64,000 nucleotides of DNA from Tetragonia tetragonoides (Eukaryota; Streptophyta; Magnoliopsida; Caryophyllales; Aizoaceae). The notes under the pieces were generated by a model. It was not told where the DNA came from. It worked only from the letters and a program-made list of their open reading frames with translations, and searched no databases. Both the position numbers and the translations under genes were made by a program. This document shows positions 36,303-48,287 of the stretch, piece after piece; within the stretch, counting starts at the first letter, position 1; each line of letters begins with the position of its first letter. Where the stretch lies: positions 45,922,807 to 45,986,806 of the forward strand of contig CM076139.1 in NCBI GenBank assembly GCA_038025085.1. Direction: 5' to 3'.

Positions 36303-38645
36303 GATCTAAGGTTTGCAATGACGCATTCTTAGTTATTCATCTTTCTATACTCAAATCTTTGTTGTAGCTAGTTTTAGATATGTTTATCTCGTGCTTTTGC
36401 AAATTTTGCAGTTAAGAGTGAGAGACTTTCTGATCCTCCAAGCGTGAATTTCCTCTTACCTGTTTGAGGTTTTGGTTCACTGTTGTAGGGGTTTTAAGGC
36501 GTGCAACGCAAGTGTTTATTTAATGTTGGTCATTTATGATTTTGATGGATCGAGGCTATATATCTGCACTGTGTGCTTCACTTGGGTTTTTGCAGTTGGT
36601 AGCCTGGTAAGAATGTGTACTGTGATACGTCTCCTAGAAATGAGAGGGAGTATCTTGGGCTGTTTCTCCTGAAAGTTGTAAATTGTCTCTCAGGCTTTTT
36701 TCTTTTAGGAAAGTGAGAGTTGGTTGCCCTGCTTCATATCATGCTGGTTTTTGTTGGTGAGGCATATTGTTGGAGTTGGTGGGCCTGACTTTTTTTCTTG
36801 TGGTGTTTCTGCTTTAGTTAAACTAAGATAGTGTTAATATCTGTTAGGTCTGCTTCTCTTAAAGGAAAGTGGAAGTTCGTCACATTGCTTCAGCTCATGT
36901 TATCTTTTTGTTAGGCATATCTATTACATTGTTAGCTAAGAAAGTTGCTGCCTTTCTCTGAGCTTATTTCCATTTCTTCTGTTTTCTCGCATATATATTG
37001 GTTCTTTCCTGTACTCTGTAATTGTTCCTTCTGTCTAAAGTTGGGTTGTTTAAGTACACATCTGTTTGTACCCAGATTCTGTATATGGTCGATCCACTTT
37101 TTGTTTAGGACATTGCTATAGTAAAAGCTACAACAGGTCAATTGTGATGTCCGTGAAGTGTTTGATCCGGGAATTAAATACCTGACCATTTTAATTTGTA
37201 AATATTCTACGGTGGGATTGGTCGATCCACTTTTTGTTTAGGACTAGAGGGATTATTACAGATCTTTGGTTATAGTGGGTTTAGATTCTCTTAAACCATT
37301 TAATTTTGGTTTTTACTTTTAAGATAATTGATTGGTTGGGACCCTTTTGGTTTGTATTGACGTTTTGTTAATTATTGATCTGTCAATTTGTTGGCATTAT
37401 GGTTTCAATCTTTGCCATGTCCAATATTAGATATGTCTATCTCATATTCTTACTGTGTGAATTACAGTGCACAATTCTGTAGTTAAGAGTGAGGAACTCT
37501 TTGAACCTTGTAGCATGGATGTTCTCTTAGTTTGTTGTTTGAGATTTTTGGTTCACCATTGTAGGGGGGTCGAAGGCTTACAACCGCATATCATGTTGCG
37601 TATCAAGTTGTGATTGCGTGCTTGTCCTCGGCTGTTTGAGTTGGTTGTCTACTGTATTTTGTGTTGTTTCTCTTTTTCTGAAACTAACCATGCTTTAGCT
37701 CATGTTGATCATGTGTAGAAGCATATTGTTGGGAGTTTGTGGACATGACTGCACGAGTGTGTATTGAGATTTAAGAATGTTCTCTTGGCAATGGGAGACA
37801 ATTCTTGTTTTGTTTTTCCTTTACTTAAACTAAGATGGTGTGAATACCGCGTAGTTTGCTTGTCTTGTAGGTATTTTTTGCTTCAATCTGCAGTTGAGTT
37901 ACTTAAGTCCACCTTTCTTTTGAGTTTATTTCGAGTTGTATGGGTGATTCCCATACTCTATTTATGGTCGATCAAATTTTTTGTTTTCGACTCGCTCTTA
38001 GCTACAAGGAATTCTTTTTTCAATTGGTTAGTTACAATGTTTGTGAAGTGTTTGTTGCTCTTTTAAGTTTATTTCGAACTGTATGGGTGATTCCCATATT
38101 TTGTTTATGGTCGATCGAATTTTCTGTTTCTGACTTGCTCTTAGCTATGACGAGTTCTTTTTTTAATTGGTTAGTTGCGATGTTTGTGAAGTGTTTGTTC
38201 CAGTACTTTGCTTGTCTTGCTTGTCTTGTAGGTATTTTTTGCTTCTTTTGGAAAACCGCTTAGTTTGCTTGTCTTGTAGGTATTTTTTTTCTTCTTTCTG
38301 CAGTTGCGTTACTTAAGTCCATCTTTCTTTTGAGTTTATTTCGAGTTGTATGGGTGATTCCCATATTCTGTTTATGGTCGATCGAGTATTGTGTGTTTCT
38401 GACTTGCTCTTAGCTACAACGAGTTCTTTTTTCAATTGGTTAGTTACGATGTTTGTGAAGTGTTTGTTGCTCTTTTGAGTTTATTTCGAGCTGTATGGGT
38501 AATTCCCATATTCTGTTTATGGTCGATCGAGTATTGTGTTTCTGACTTGCTCTTAGCTACAACGAGTTCTTTTTTCAATTGGTTAGTTACGATGTTTGTG
38601 AAGTGTTTGTTGCTCTTTTGAGTTTATTTTGAGGTGTATGGGTAA
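36303..38645 (+). repeat. Array unit 6 (last, decayed)
   Basis: Starts at an empty LTR site, has early and middle blocks with several deletions, and ends in short tandem repeats. Late blocks are absent. Confidence 0.6.
37920..38645 (+). repeat. Short tandem repeats, about 147 bp period
   Basis: TTTATTTCGAGTTGTATGGG...ATTCCCATATTCTG...TACAACGAGTTCTTTTTTCA recurs at about 37925, 38068, 38335, 38480 and 38628. The last full copies are spaced 147 bp. The period is a multiple of three, so hydrophobic open frames appear, but the reading is low-complexity and unrelated to known proteins. Confidence 0.7.
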
Positions 38646-39648
38646 TTCATGAGCTTGTTGCATTATAGTTCTACTTATTATGATTAGTCGTACTGTAAAC
38701 TTCTATCTATATTTGGCCGATTGCTTAGAAAACGATTATTAACTTTTTATTAACAAACTTGAGAATACTATGTTATAAAGTTATTTATCCAAAGATTATC
38801 ATAGTAGACAATGAATCAAAATAAACTAACTACGTCAAAATAAAATGAAACAAAATCGGGGTAACCCATGTCTCAGCGTCCATGTCCCAACGCAATGTCC
38901 CATGTCCCAAGTCCAGTGTCACATAGGAGAAATCGGAGTTCGGGGATCCAGATGATCGTTCCGAGTCACCGGAGGTCCTATAGGCTGAAGATAGACCCCA
39001 TGGAAAAGTTTGGTCAAACACGAAAATCAGGCCTCAGGAAACCGAAAATCAAAGGCTATAGTCCACGTTTTTTGGGCTTTTCCGCGAGACCTCCGGACGA
39101 AGGTGGATATTTGCGCACCACATCGCACGGGACACCCTAAAAGAACATAAGAGGCCCCCGGGGCCTCTTATCGGGTCCCTGATAGGCTTATAAGGGCGTT
39201 TTTTACAGGACGCCAATGTAAGGGTCGAAACACCGAATGCATGGGTGATATCAAAGTTCGGGGATCCGAATTACCCTCTTGGGGCACCGAGGGTGCTCTA
39301 GGGTCATGATAGACACCCAAGAGAAGTTTAGGCAAAAATGACACCCAGGCCCCAGGAAGCCGAAAACCACGGCTATAATCCACGTTTTTTGGGCTTCCGG
39401 GAGGCCCCACAACGACGGTGGATATTTTCACACCAAATCACACGGAACACCCCTAGTGGACATGGAAGTCATTCATTCGCTTGTGGGGCCTTTATAAAAG
39501 TAATAGGTATCTAGCTCTAAATGACATTGTTGGTTGCGTTATATTTCTACTTATTATGATTAGTCATAATGTAAACTTCGATCTATATTTGAACGAGTGC
39601 TTATAAAACGATTATTAGTCTTTTATTAACAAACTTGAAAATACTCTG

Positions 39649-40939
39649 TGTAAGGACCCGGGATCGTTTCCTCCCCGCGGAGTGTGTCCTTATAGAAAAT
39701 TTGTAAGCTGGGGGGTTAGATAAGTTCAAGGAACCGTCGAATTCGAAAAGCATTTGAAAAGACCTGAATTGAATTGAATAAAAACCATGAAAGAGGTCAA
39801 AATTCTGCTACCGACGTTTTACCGAATGGGACAAACCGAAGGGACAACCCAGTAGAGCGAAATGTGAACTAATCATGTTTTTGGAAAGACTCCCGCTCAT
39901 ATAGAACATATGAGTACCCAAGAATAAAGGGTTCGGGGTGAAGCTACGAGGTGGGAAGGTCTTAGGCACCAAACTCGCCCGTTTTATGACAGCCTCTACT
40001 AACTCAAGTTTGCTTAATAATTTAAAGACATGATTCCTACGCAAAATCGGATTAGCAACCTAGATTAGACTATTAATTGGTTCATCACAAGCATTACAAC
40101 ATTGATTATTCACCTATATTTAGACATGCATTCGATTGTCAAGTTGAGCATTACAACAGTTAGACATACTTATTTACAGAATTGAAAGACAGTATTTAGG
40201 AAGCAATAAAAGGCAAGATTAGCATGATATCTACATTTTGACTACTAGAAAATAAACAGTTAAGCAATTAATTTGATTTGAGCTCTCATGAGTTTAGTAC
40301 CTGAACTGTACGCTATTTAGAAATTGAATAGTAAAATTAGATCAAACAAAGAATAGAATTGATTTGGAAGAAAGAGTGAGAAGCTCAGTGTTAATACTCA
40401 TGAGAATAGAGGTTGTCAACTGTACACTGTGTGTTTTCAACTGAGGGTGGATGGTCGTATTTATAGTGGACGGAGTAGGGTTAATCGGGCGAAAAGATAG
40501 AGCCGAAAAATGAAAAGATCGAATAGAAAGTTGTCACCAACTAGCAGCTCTGGCTGAGCCGTTGGCGGTTCTCGAGCTGCCAGCTGGATGTCGTCATATG
40601 ACGACATCCATATGACGACATCCAGTCATTTTTGGGATTTTTCGGATCAATTTGAATAATTCAAAAATGTGAAAGACCGTTTTACCCTTGTGCGGTGAAA
40701 GACGGTTTTACCATCGATTGACAACTTTGTAACCGAGGGTCGGAAAAGGACACGAGAGGTGTCGTTGCAAAGCTCTTGAACGAGTCTTTTGAATGTGATC
40801 GAGATAAAGGAGTGATCGAGAAAAAACCTGAGACCTTATTTTACCTATAAAAGCAAAAATAGCATTCAAGTGTATGAATTACTCCTTTCATCATCGGGCT
40901 TTTGCGGAGAAATCTGACGACGCTTTTTAGGCGTCTACA
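39649..40939 (-). mobile_element. Solo LTR with perfect 5-bp target duplication
   Basis: 1,291 bp. On the minus strand it starts TGTAGACGCCTAAAAAGCG and ends GGTCCTTACA, the TG...CA form, with CTCTG on both sides (39644-39648, 40940-40944). The related sequence at 38768 shows the uninterrupted site (AATACTATGTTATAAAG). A minus-strand TATAAATA lies near 40460. No coding region, so it is a solo LTR, unrelated to family A. Confidence 0.85.
40585..40610. repeat. 26-bp perfect palindrome in the solo LTR
   Basis: Centre CATATG, arms GGATGTCGTC. A third copy of one arm (TATGACGACATCC) follows directly at 40611. Could form a cruciform or act as a paired binding site for a regulator of the LTR. Confidence 0.85.
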
Positions 40940-41926
40940 CTCTGTTATAAATTTCTTTTATCAAAGATTATCATAGTAGACAATGGATCGAAATGAACTA
41001 ACTACATTAAAAATGAAACAAAACCGGGTGGCCCTTGTCCCAGCGCCCAACGAGCGCTATCTTCCATGTCCCAGCGTCCATGTACCAGCGCAATCTCCCA
41101 TTTCCCATGTCCCAAGTCCAGTGTCGCATAGGTGAAATTGGAGTTCAGCGATCCGGATGATCGTCCCGAGTCACCGGAGGTCCTCTAGGGTGACGATAGA
41201 CCAACTGGAAAAGTTTGGGCAAACACGGAAACCAGGCCCTAGGAAACCGAAATCAAATGCTATAATCCACGTTTTTTGGACTTTTTCGCAAGGCCCCAGA
41301 ACAAAGGTGGATATCTCCGCACCACATTGCAGTGGACACCCTAAGGGAACATAAAAGGCTCCCGGGGCCTTTTATCGGGTCTCTGATAGGCTTGTAAGGG
41401 TGATTTTTACAGGACGCCAATGTAAGGGTCGAAACACCGAATGCATGGGTGATATTAAAGTTCGAGGATCCAAATGACTCCTCTCAGGGCACCGAGGGTG
41501 CTCTAAGCTCATGATAGACCCCTCGCAGAAGTTTGGGCAAAAATGACATTCGGACCCCCGGAAGCCAAAAGCAAAGGCTATAATCCATGGTTATTGGTCT
41601 TTCGGGAGGCTACGGAACGAATGTGGATATTTTCACATCACATCGCTTGGAACACCCCTAGGGGACTTGGAAGACTCTCGAATTCGCTTATTCGGTCCCT
41701 GATAGACTATTGGAATGTAGTTTTACGGGACACTAGTGTAAGAGTTGGATCACGAAAGGCATGATGATATGAAAGTTTGGGGATCCTAATGACTGTCACT
41801 GGGCATCGAGAGTCTTCTAGGGTCATGATACAGCCCCCGGAAAAGTTTGGGCAGAAAAGACACCCGGGCCCTGGAAAGCCGAAATCAAAGGTTATAATCC
41901 ACGTTTTTGAGCTTATAGGTCCTCTC

Positions 41927-42475
41927 TACTATTATATTGAGGTCTCATAATTTTTCTTAATATTTTTGAAGTGATTTCTATTTTTTTTATTATTTTTTCT
42001 ATTTTTCAACATATTTTTCTAATTAAATAGCTACAGTCTGTGGAAAATAAAAAATAAAAAAAGTTTTTTTGTAACTTAATTATATACTTGAAAAGTTTGA
42101 GTTGGAACTTTTGGAAAGTGATTCTTCAAACTCTAAAAACCCCAATTTGAATGTTATGAACTAGGGTATGTCTACTTCTATTAGAACCACTAAATTATAA
42201 AACTCTTTAGTGGGTAATTGCTTGAGAGAGGGCTTGTGGACGAAGGGAGGCAAGCAACGTGGCATAAAGCGTCTACCATTATGAAAGTTATGCATTGGGC
42301 ATGTCTACTCCCCGTGCCACCAAACCTATCCATCCACAAGCCCTCTATACTATTATAGTGAGGTCTCATAGTTTTTCCCAATTTTTGAAGCGATTTCTAT
42401 TTTATTTTATTTTTGATATTTTTCTATTTTTCAGCGTACCTTTTTAATTAATAATTAAATAAAACAGCTTTAAAC
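41927..42475 (+). repeat. Direct repeat pair about 412 bp apart
   Basis: CTACTATTATATTGAGGTCTC...CTATTTTTCAACATA near 41937 recurs as CTATACTATTATAGTGAGG... at 42345-42460. It could be a small TRIM-like element with short direct ends or a plain duplication; no primer-binding site was found. Confidence 0.4.
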
Positions 42476-43092
42476 AATCAAGTTAGTATAATATAACTGT
42501 TCAGAGAAAGCAATGTAAAGCAATATATTGTACTAAATCTAATGAAGTTGGAGGGGTTATCTTGCAAAGAGAGGAGGTGTAGATATCAAATGCCTATTAG
42601 CAATCGCAAAGTGAAACACGAAAAACCTTACCAAAATGAAATTGGTTGTACACGATGCCGGAAAGATGGTGGCCGACGACGATGAGATCTAGATACGAAC
42701 GTTGAACATATGAGAAGCTAGGAGATGAATTAAGGGTGTGCGGTTCCTTCATCTATCAATGAGAGAGGAATTAGCCTTTGGGCTCATCAGTATGTGAGAG
42801 AAATTAGCTACTACTTAATTTCTTGGATTTGTAATGTCGGGCAACTTGTGAGAATGAAGAGAAGCAAATGAATGAGTCATTAAACTCCATTCTGGTTTTG
42901 TAACATCTGATTGTTTCTACTTTCTCTCTTTGTTTTTGTTTTTTTTTTTACTGGTCATGAGTCATATGATACCTCATAAGTAAATATACACGTCATTCGG
43001 CAATTCAGCGGTTGATGTGACAAGCTCTAATTTAATCATTGCATTTTAATCTAAATATATAGATAGATGTTCTTGGCACACATCTCATAAAG
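42476..43092. other. No feature recognised
   Basis: AT-rich sequence without a recognisable coding region or repeat. Confidence 0.4.
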
Positions 43093-43106
43093 AAGGCTAC
43101 AATGTT

Positions 43107-43416
43107 GCTTTGGTCTTGTCGATTTCACAGTGGTCTAAATCGTTTGAAGTTCCAGTTGGTGGTGTTAAGAGGATTTGAAGAGTTGTTCCTCTTTGTGTCC
43201 TGTTTCTTGTGTTCCTGAGCTGATGAACAAAATGGAGGTGGAATAAGGAGATGTTTTCATTTTTAGATTATATCTAACTTGTATCATTTTTATCTTCTTT
43301 TTATTTGTTCATGGCTGTTTTTGTTCCTTTAAGTCCTTCACTAATTTGTTAGTAAAGGCATCTTAGGTTAACCTAGTTGTCTTGACTTTTCAAAATAAAT
43401 AAATAAATAAATAAAT
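43107..43416 (+). mobile_element. Non-LTR retroposed fragment
   Basis: About 310 bp ending in an (AAAT)n tail, flanked by AAGGCTACAATGTT (43093-43106) and AAGGCTACAAGGTT (43417-43430), a 14-bp duplication with one mismatch. This is the signature of target-primed reverse transcription. No Pol III boxes were recognised, so it may be a LINE 3' end rather than a SINE. Confidence 0.7.
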
Positions 43417-43810
43417 AAGGCTACAAGGTTTGATCGGGCTCAATTCAGGCTTGTGTTGGATGTGGCCAAAAACGTGTCCGCTAGTGAGATGCTCGGTTCA
43501 GTGCCATCTAATCCTACCTTAAGTCATACAATTTTTTCTCAGTGATGCCAGAAACTATTGATCCTCGTGATAAAATAAACACGAAACTATTGATCTTGAT
43601 AAAAATAAACACAAATAGATACACCTTAAAAATAATAAAAAATAAAAACACGAATAGATGGGCAAAAGAAAATACACTTCAGGACTGATAATGAATTATC
43701 TGATTCTTTTTCTTTCTTATCTTGTTTTATGTCAAACTATCTGATTCATGTACGTAAGTAAAATATGATTGTCTAATGAACTATATATAGATGGGAAATA
43801 AAATTCCTAA

Positions 43811-46800
43811 TTATGACATGATCAAAATTGTGTAGAGAAGTTGATTCCAAGTATCTGGGAGGCCAGCAATGCACCAATGAGTGCAATCCATTCCATGGAA
43901 ACCATTATGAGAGCTAGGATGTGCATCTTTCCTTAGTTGGGAGAGAGATGTGACATCAAGAAGGTAAGCAGGCTTTGACATGCTACTCAATACATCTTTC
44001 GCTACTTGCAATGGTTTTGGTAAACCACTTGGGTTTGGATTTGTTGATCCTCTTATAGGCATTGTTTCTTTGGAGCAGTCCTTCACCTCGGGTTCATTCC
44101 ATTTTGTCCCACTGAAATCAAACATTTGAAAATAGAACTAATTATTTTTTATTTTTGATAATTGATACTCGTATGTATTATAAATATCTAGGGTGTGTTA
44201 TTTTTAAAAACGGTCCACTTTAGTGATTCACTTTCCTACTCACATATGTATTACTAATCAGTTTAGTGGAGTTCTATTCAGTTCACTTCAATAGAAAAAA
44301 ACGCATTTACTTGTAATGAGAAGGAGAGATTCCTTGGAAGAAAACTTTGGTCTTATTAGGATCAATTTTAGAATCAACCCAATTTGCCCAAGTTATTAAT
44401 CCTTTCCTAAAAGCAGCCATGCGATCCATATCCTTGAGGATAAGGGTTCCATCTTGAATAAAGTCCCATCTACATTGAAAAACCAAATGTCATACGTCAT
44501 TGTAGAGTTGAATTAAGCTAAAATGGGGACATTAATTAGTTACATGAATAATTAATCAGCTAGTAAATGGTAATCAAGTACATACGGTTGCTTAACGCCC
44601 TTGCGATACCACCAAAGCCAAGTGTTGAATACCAAAACGTCCATATCTTTCCACACTTCACCACCTTTGAGAGAATCAAGTTTCAGAATTCGTCCATTTT
44701 CTTCGTTCTCAATGTCCACGAGATATAGAGAGTGATAGAGCATTACAGAAACTTCATAGTCCTACAATCAAGAAATCAAAAGGGAAAACAATTGCAAGAT
44801 GAGTTTATTACTAATGGGACAAACACCTCTTACGTTGGCATAATCTAAGTATAACGTAGACATCATTAAACATATTTTAAAAAGGAGACAATCCCCCTCT
44901 TATTAGGTCTATGGATCATTATTTTTCGAGTTGTAAATCTATGCATTACTGCATTCATTATTCTATCATAATGAGTCTATGGACGAATCTATCTAGACAA
45001 TGCTGGTAGATGGCTAAAATATAGATGGGCTTTAATGTGCTAGTATCAAAATAGTCCTAAACATTCTCAATGTTACTATTAAGTACACTCTATATAGAAA
45101 AAACACAAAAATTTGTATTGAGCGAATCTATGGAATAAGACCTCTCATATTTCTCCATCCCTTATTTTTCTCTCTTCTCTCTCCCTCCCATGTCTCACAG
45201 TAAAAATATGCCCCACAAAAGACCTATTGCCTTGCAACAAGAGATCATATTACTGTCACATTGTCATATTATTACTAGCAACAAACATTTTTCTGGAATA
45301 AGGACATTAATTAATAAAGACAACAAACTTGTGCATGAGGTCTCGAACTAACTCTATTTTTATGTACCAACAAAGGCAAAATAACCTACTTATCATATGC
45401 GTGACATGTGTAGTATTCTGTACCGTGGTCACAAAATTTGTAGTCCCTTAAATTGTGAGCTCACAGTCTTTCCGTTGGTCCCCATAAATTAAGAGCACAA
45501 TTCAGTCTGCATTCATTTTATCCTCCTCGTATTACGTTTGGTTGTTTTTATACCGAATCTTACTGCTGTTAAGCTTTGTCTAGTGACAAATTTAGTCAGA
45601 AATTATGCTGAAACTACAGTAGCACACACTGCTCCGATCTTGACTTGTAAATAAATAAATAAATTGTACAGCCATTATCTTGTACAAAATGACAATTTCT
45701 CAAAATATCTTAATCACAATATTACTAAAAAAAAAAGTAAGCTTAGCAATGAGTGTCTTTTTTATAGGATGAACTGAACTCCATTAAAATATAAGAGAAA
45801 AAGTAGACTATTGAATTAAACTGAACTAAAACAATTACTACTTAGTAAGTGGAAAAGATTACACCATTTTACTATATTAGTAAAATACCATTACCACATT
45901 AGTAAAATACCATTACTACATTAATAAAGTGACTACAATATGTTTTCCCTATATGATTATTTATTAAGGTGCAAGGAGGGTAGAATAATCACCTCTCTGA
46001 ATTTGGAAATCAAAGATGTGAAACAATGGAGGCATTCCCAATATTCCTGGTATTTTTAGTAATTTTTGTGGCAAATGTAGTAGTTTTTGTGGGAAAAAAG
46101 TTACAAAATTATCTAAGTATACCTAAAAGTCTCTATTTTCCACTCCTATTATAATATAAATGAAAAAAAGCCTTTGCAACTCTAGTCGTAACAAGTTGAA
46201 TGCAAAATTTCACCTAAAAAAACAGTGTACCTGGAAAGTCCATGAAGTGATTGAATCAGTAGTTTGCTGAGTGATATTAGAATTGGGCACAGCAGCATGA
46301 AGAAGGCATACTAATGACTGCCAAAAGTTAAGACTCAATGAATCCCCAATGTACATGATCTTCCTTCCCTTCATCCTCATCAAGAAATTCAACCCATCAA
46401 ACCTGCATTTATACCAATTGTATATGTATCACAAAAACGTTTTTGTCGGAGCACTTACACGAGTTAATAATTCTTAGTAACCACTTGAAATCGTGCATTA
46501 GGAGATGTCCCTTGGGAATGAGAAACAAACCTGGGAATGTCACACTTATCAGGCTGCCACCGGAACTTGAGGTAGAAGGTATCCCGACGACCATATTTCA
46601 GGCAATCGAATTCCTTTCGAATAGCCGGACAAACAGAAGAATCATAGAGGGGATATGAATCATCCCATGCCCAATGACCTTGGAAAATATCACATTGTTT
46701 TAGCTGTTGTTTGGGTTTCAAGTATGATTTCTTGGTATTGTTATGATGATGTTGTTTTGCTTCATTTAGGCAAAGACATGAAGTGATGGTAAAAGCTATG

Positions 46801-46838
46801 AGAATCAGAGACAGAGTGCTCTGTATTTGGCTGCCCAT
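43811..46838 (-). CDS. TBL/PMR5-like polysaccharide O-acetyltransferase, copy 1
   Basis: TBL (DUF231) proteins add acetyl groups to wall polymers such as xylan, xyloglucan or mannan in the Golgi. Five exons fit: 46838-46531, 46402-46231, 44761-44586, 44469-44311 and 44111-43811, all with GT-AG borders, giving 372 codons with stop. An N-terminal signal/anchor ([16 protein letters not shown]) is followed by the PMR5 N domain ([37 protein letters not shown]), the catalytic GDS motif ([14 protein letters not shown], exon 2) and the C-terminal DxxH ([16 protein letters not shown], exon 5). All catalytic residues are present. I chose the second ATG (MGSQ) because the paralogue begins the same way (MGNE). 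The polymer substrate cannot be told. It is followed upstream by the paralogue at 48288-52645 in the same orientation. Confidence 0.9.
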
Positions 46839-46920
46839 TTCTTTCAGTGGATCCAAAACAACAAGGAAAAAGCCAGCACTAGAGATGGGAAAGACAGAAA
46901 GAAAGAGACTTAACAGTTAC

Positions 46921-46960
46921 CACACATGTGATGGTGGTGCCATAAATAAATATAAATAGT
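46921..46960 (-). promoter_or_regulatory. Promoter block of TBL copy 1
   Basis: CACATGTGAT plus GGTGCCA (46923-46942) matches a block in the promoter of the second TBL gene. A TATATTTA-type box follows on the minus strand. CACATGTG is an E-box-like palindrome (CANNTG). Confidence 0.45.
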
Positions 46961-47300
46961 TAAAACATTCACATTGTTTTTCCAGTAATTTTGTTCACTT
47001 CGATCCAATCACGTACTACTTCAGAAAGATCGTTTTTTTGGTTTGGTTCTCCTAATGGAAAATAATTACCGCGATTGAATCCTATCATAAATTTTTGTCA
47101 AATCTCTGTATCATAGAGGAACTTGATTCGGAGAGTGGAGGAGTGAAGGAGAGAGAGAGTGGGTGGGTGGGGGAAAGGAGAGAGAAAGGAAAATGAGAGA
47201 GAGGGATTAACATGTACAATGAACATGAGAGTAACATTTAACTATTGCATTGAAATCCTACACTCGTTATTTCTTCCTGAAAAATTATTACATGATTGTT

Positions 47301-47302
<2 letters not shown>

Positions 47303-47390
<88 letters not shown>
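47303..47390. repeat. (AT)44 microsatellite
   Basis: 88 bp of uninterrupted AT dinucleotide repeat between the two TBL genes. The Ile/Tyr-repeat frame that crosses it is not a gene. Confidence 0.95.
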
Positions 47391-47393
<3 letters not shown>

Positions 47394-47399
47394 TTCAAT

Positions 47400-48287
47400 A
47401 AGCTAAAAAAAATCGTTAATCTAAAATTAATTCTTTATTTCTAGTATTTGCATTTTTCACTAATCATAAATTATGTCTATCACCGTACTCTCTTTTCTAG
47501 TAGGAGTAATATATTTGTATATAGTAAGCTATTGACAACTTGACAAGTGTACGCATCTTCTTCGAGAACGATGGGTAAGGAGTTTGATTGCATCCGCATG
47601 TGATTTGTGAATGTGAATAATGAAGACAACGATCATAGCATATGGCTTATGGGGAGTGTTAATTTTTTTAGTTTTCCATGTCATGTACTCATGATTAGAT
47701 TGAAGAGTATTTTGTTTTTTTTTATGATAGGCGTCTGTTAGATGACATTGGCATGTCAGTTTTTTTTTTTTTTTTTTTGATCAATTGGCATGTTATTTGA
47801 TTATGGGTATTAACGACCACCCTACAAAATGAAATCCATAGAGCACACGTACCAGGCCCTACACAAATTATTCAATTCATTGGACCCAATGAAACTGTGC
47901 CTTAAGGCAAATGAAATTTTTACTAAAAATAAAACTCGAATAGTTTCATTCATCTAGTGATAGTTTATTTGAGTTTAATTTTCTTATATGCAAACTGTAT
48001 ATGATGAAGGGAGTATGTATCACTAGTTTGCATGATGGGTATTGAGGAACACATTTGGATAATGGGTGTACATAGACCTCATTTGATTGTTGGCCAAATA
48101 TTATATTAACTGTTAGTGTGTGGTAGCTTGTTTAGATTAGTCTATTTTTACCAGCATTCTGTCTTACATGTTTATCAGTTTATGCAGAAATGTTTAGTTG
48201 CTTGAATGACATGTAGGGACATAAGCACATTTCGTTATTATTATGATGAAAAGAAAAGAAGTTATTACAATTTCTCTTTCCATAACT
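47400..48287. other. Intergenic between the TBL genes
   Basis: AT-rich, with a T tract at 47760-47779. No coding region or clear transposon recognised. Part of it must be the 3' flank of TBL copy 2 and the upstream region of copy 1. Confidence 0.5.

Larger units (their letters stand above)
14577..38645 (+). repeat. Large tandem array of 4-5 kb T-rich units
   Basis: The same ordered series of anchors recurs about six times. Examples are GATTTTGATGGATCGA (14619, 20290, 26790, 32683, 36538, with a G-to-T variant near 21933), ATGATAGGACTAGAGG (15460, 21318, 22673, 33484) and GTAAAGCATTGGCTAAAAG-type (17582, 25965, 28122, 35629). Units differ by substitutions, deletions, an LTR family and a MITE. 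No conserved protein is encoded, and hydrophobic short frames arise from the T bias. The units were probably spread by unequal exchange. Whether the array is transcribed cannot be told from sequence. Confidence 0.8.
38660..41910. repeat. 317-bp satellite island in two blocks
   Basis: Block A (38870-39440, two copies) and block B (41020-41910, three copies) share a unit of about 317 bp with anchors GGGGATCC..ATGA, GAAAAGTTTGG and ATAATCCACGTTTTTTGG. Each block is preceded by the same AT-rich 0.2-kb lead (TTATTATGATTAGTC..., 38676 and 39546), so there is a higher-order duplication. The second lead is split by a solo LTR. It is GC-richer than its surroundings and non-coding. Confidence 0.8.

Noticed and set aside
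9000..38645. Dozens of 60-130-codon hydrophobic open frames (Leu/Phe/Cys/Val-rich)
   Set aside because: They follow from T-rich sequence, recur in several frames, break between array copies and show no domain. Repeat periods divisible by three make some look long.
39168..39431. Frames within the 317-bp satellite
   Set aside because: Pro/Arg-rich frames appear in GC-rich satellite units but shift between copies.
47159..47401. Frame with a long Ile-Tyr run
   Set aside because: It is the translated AT microsatellite.
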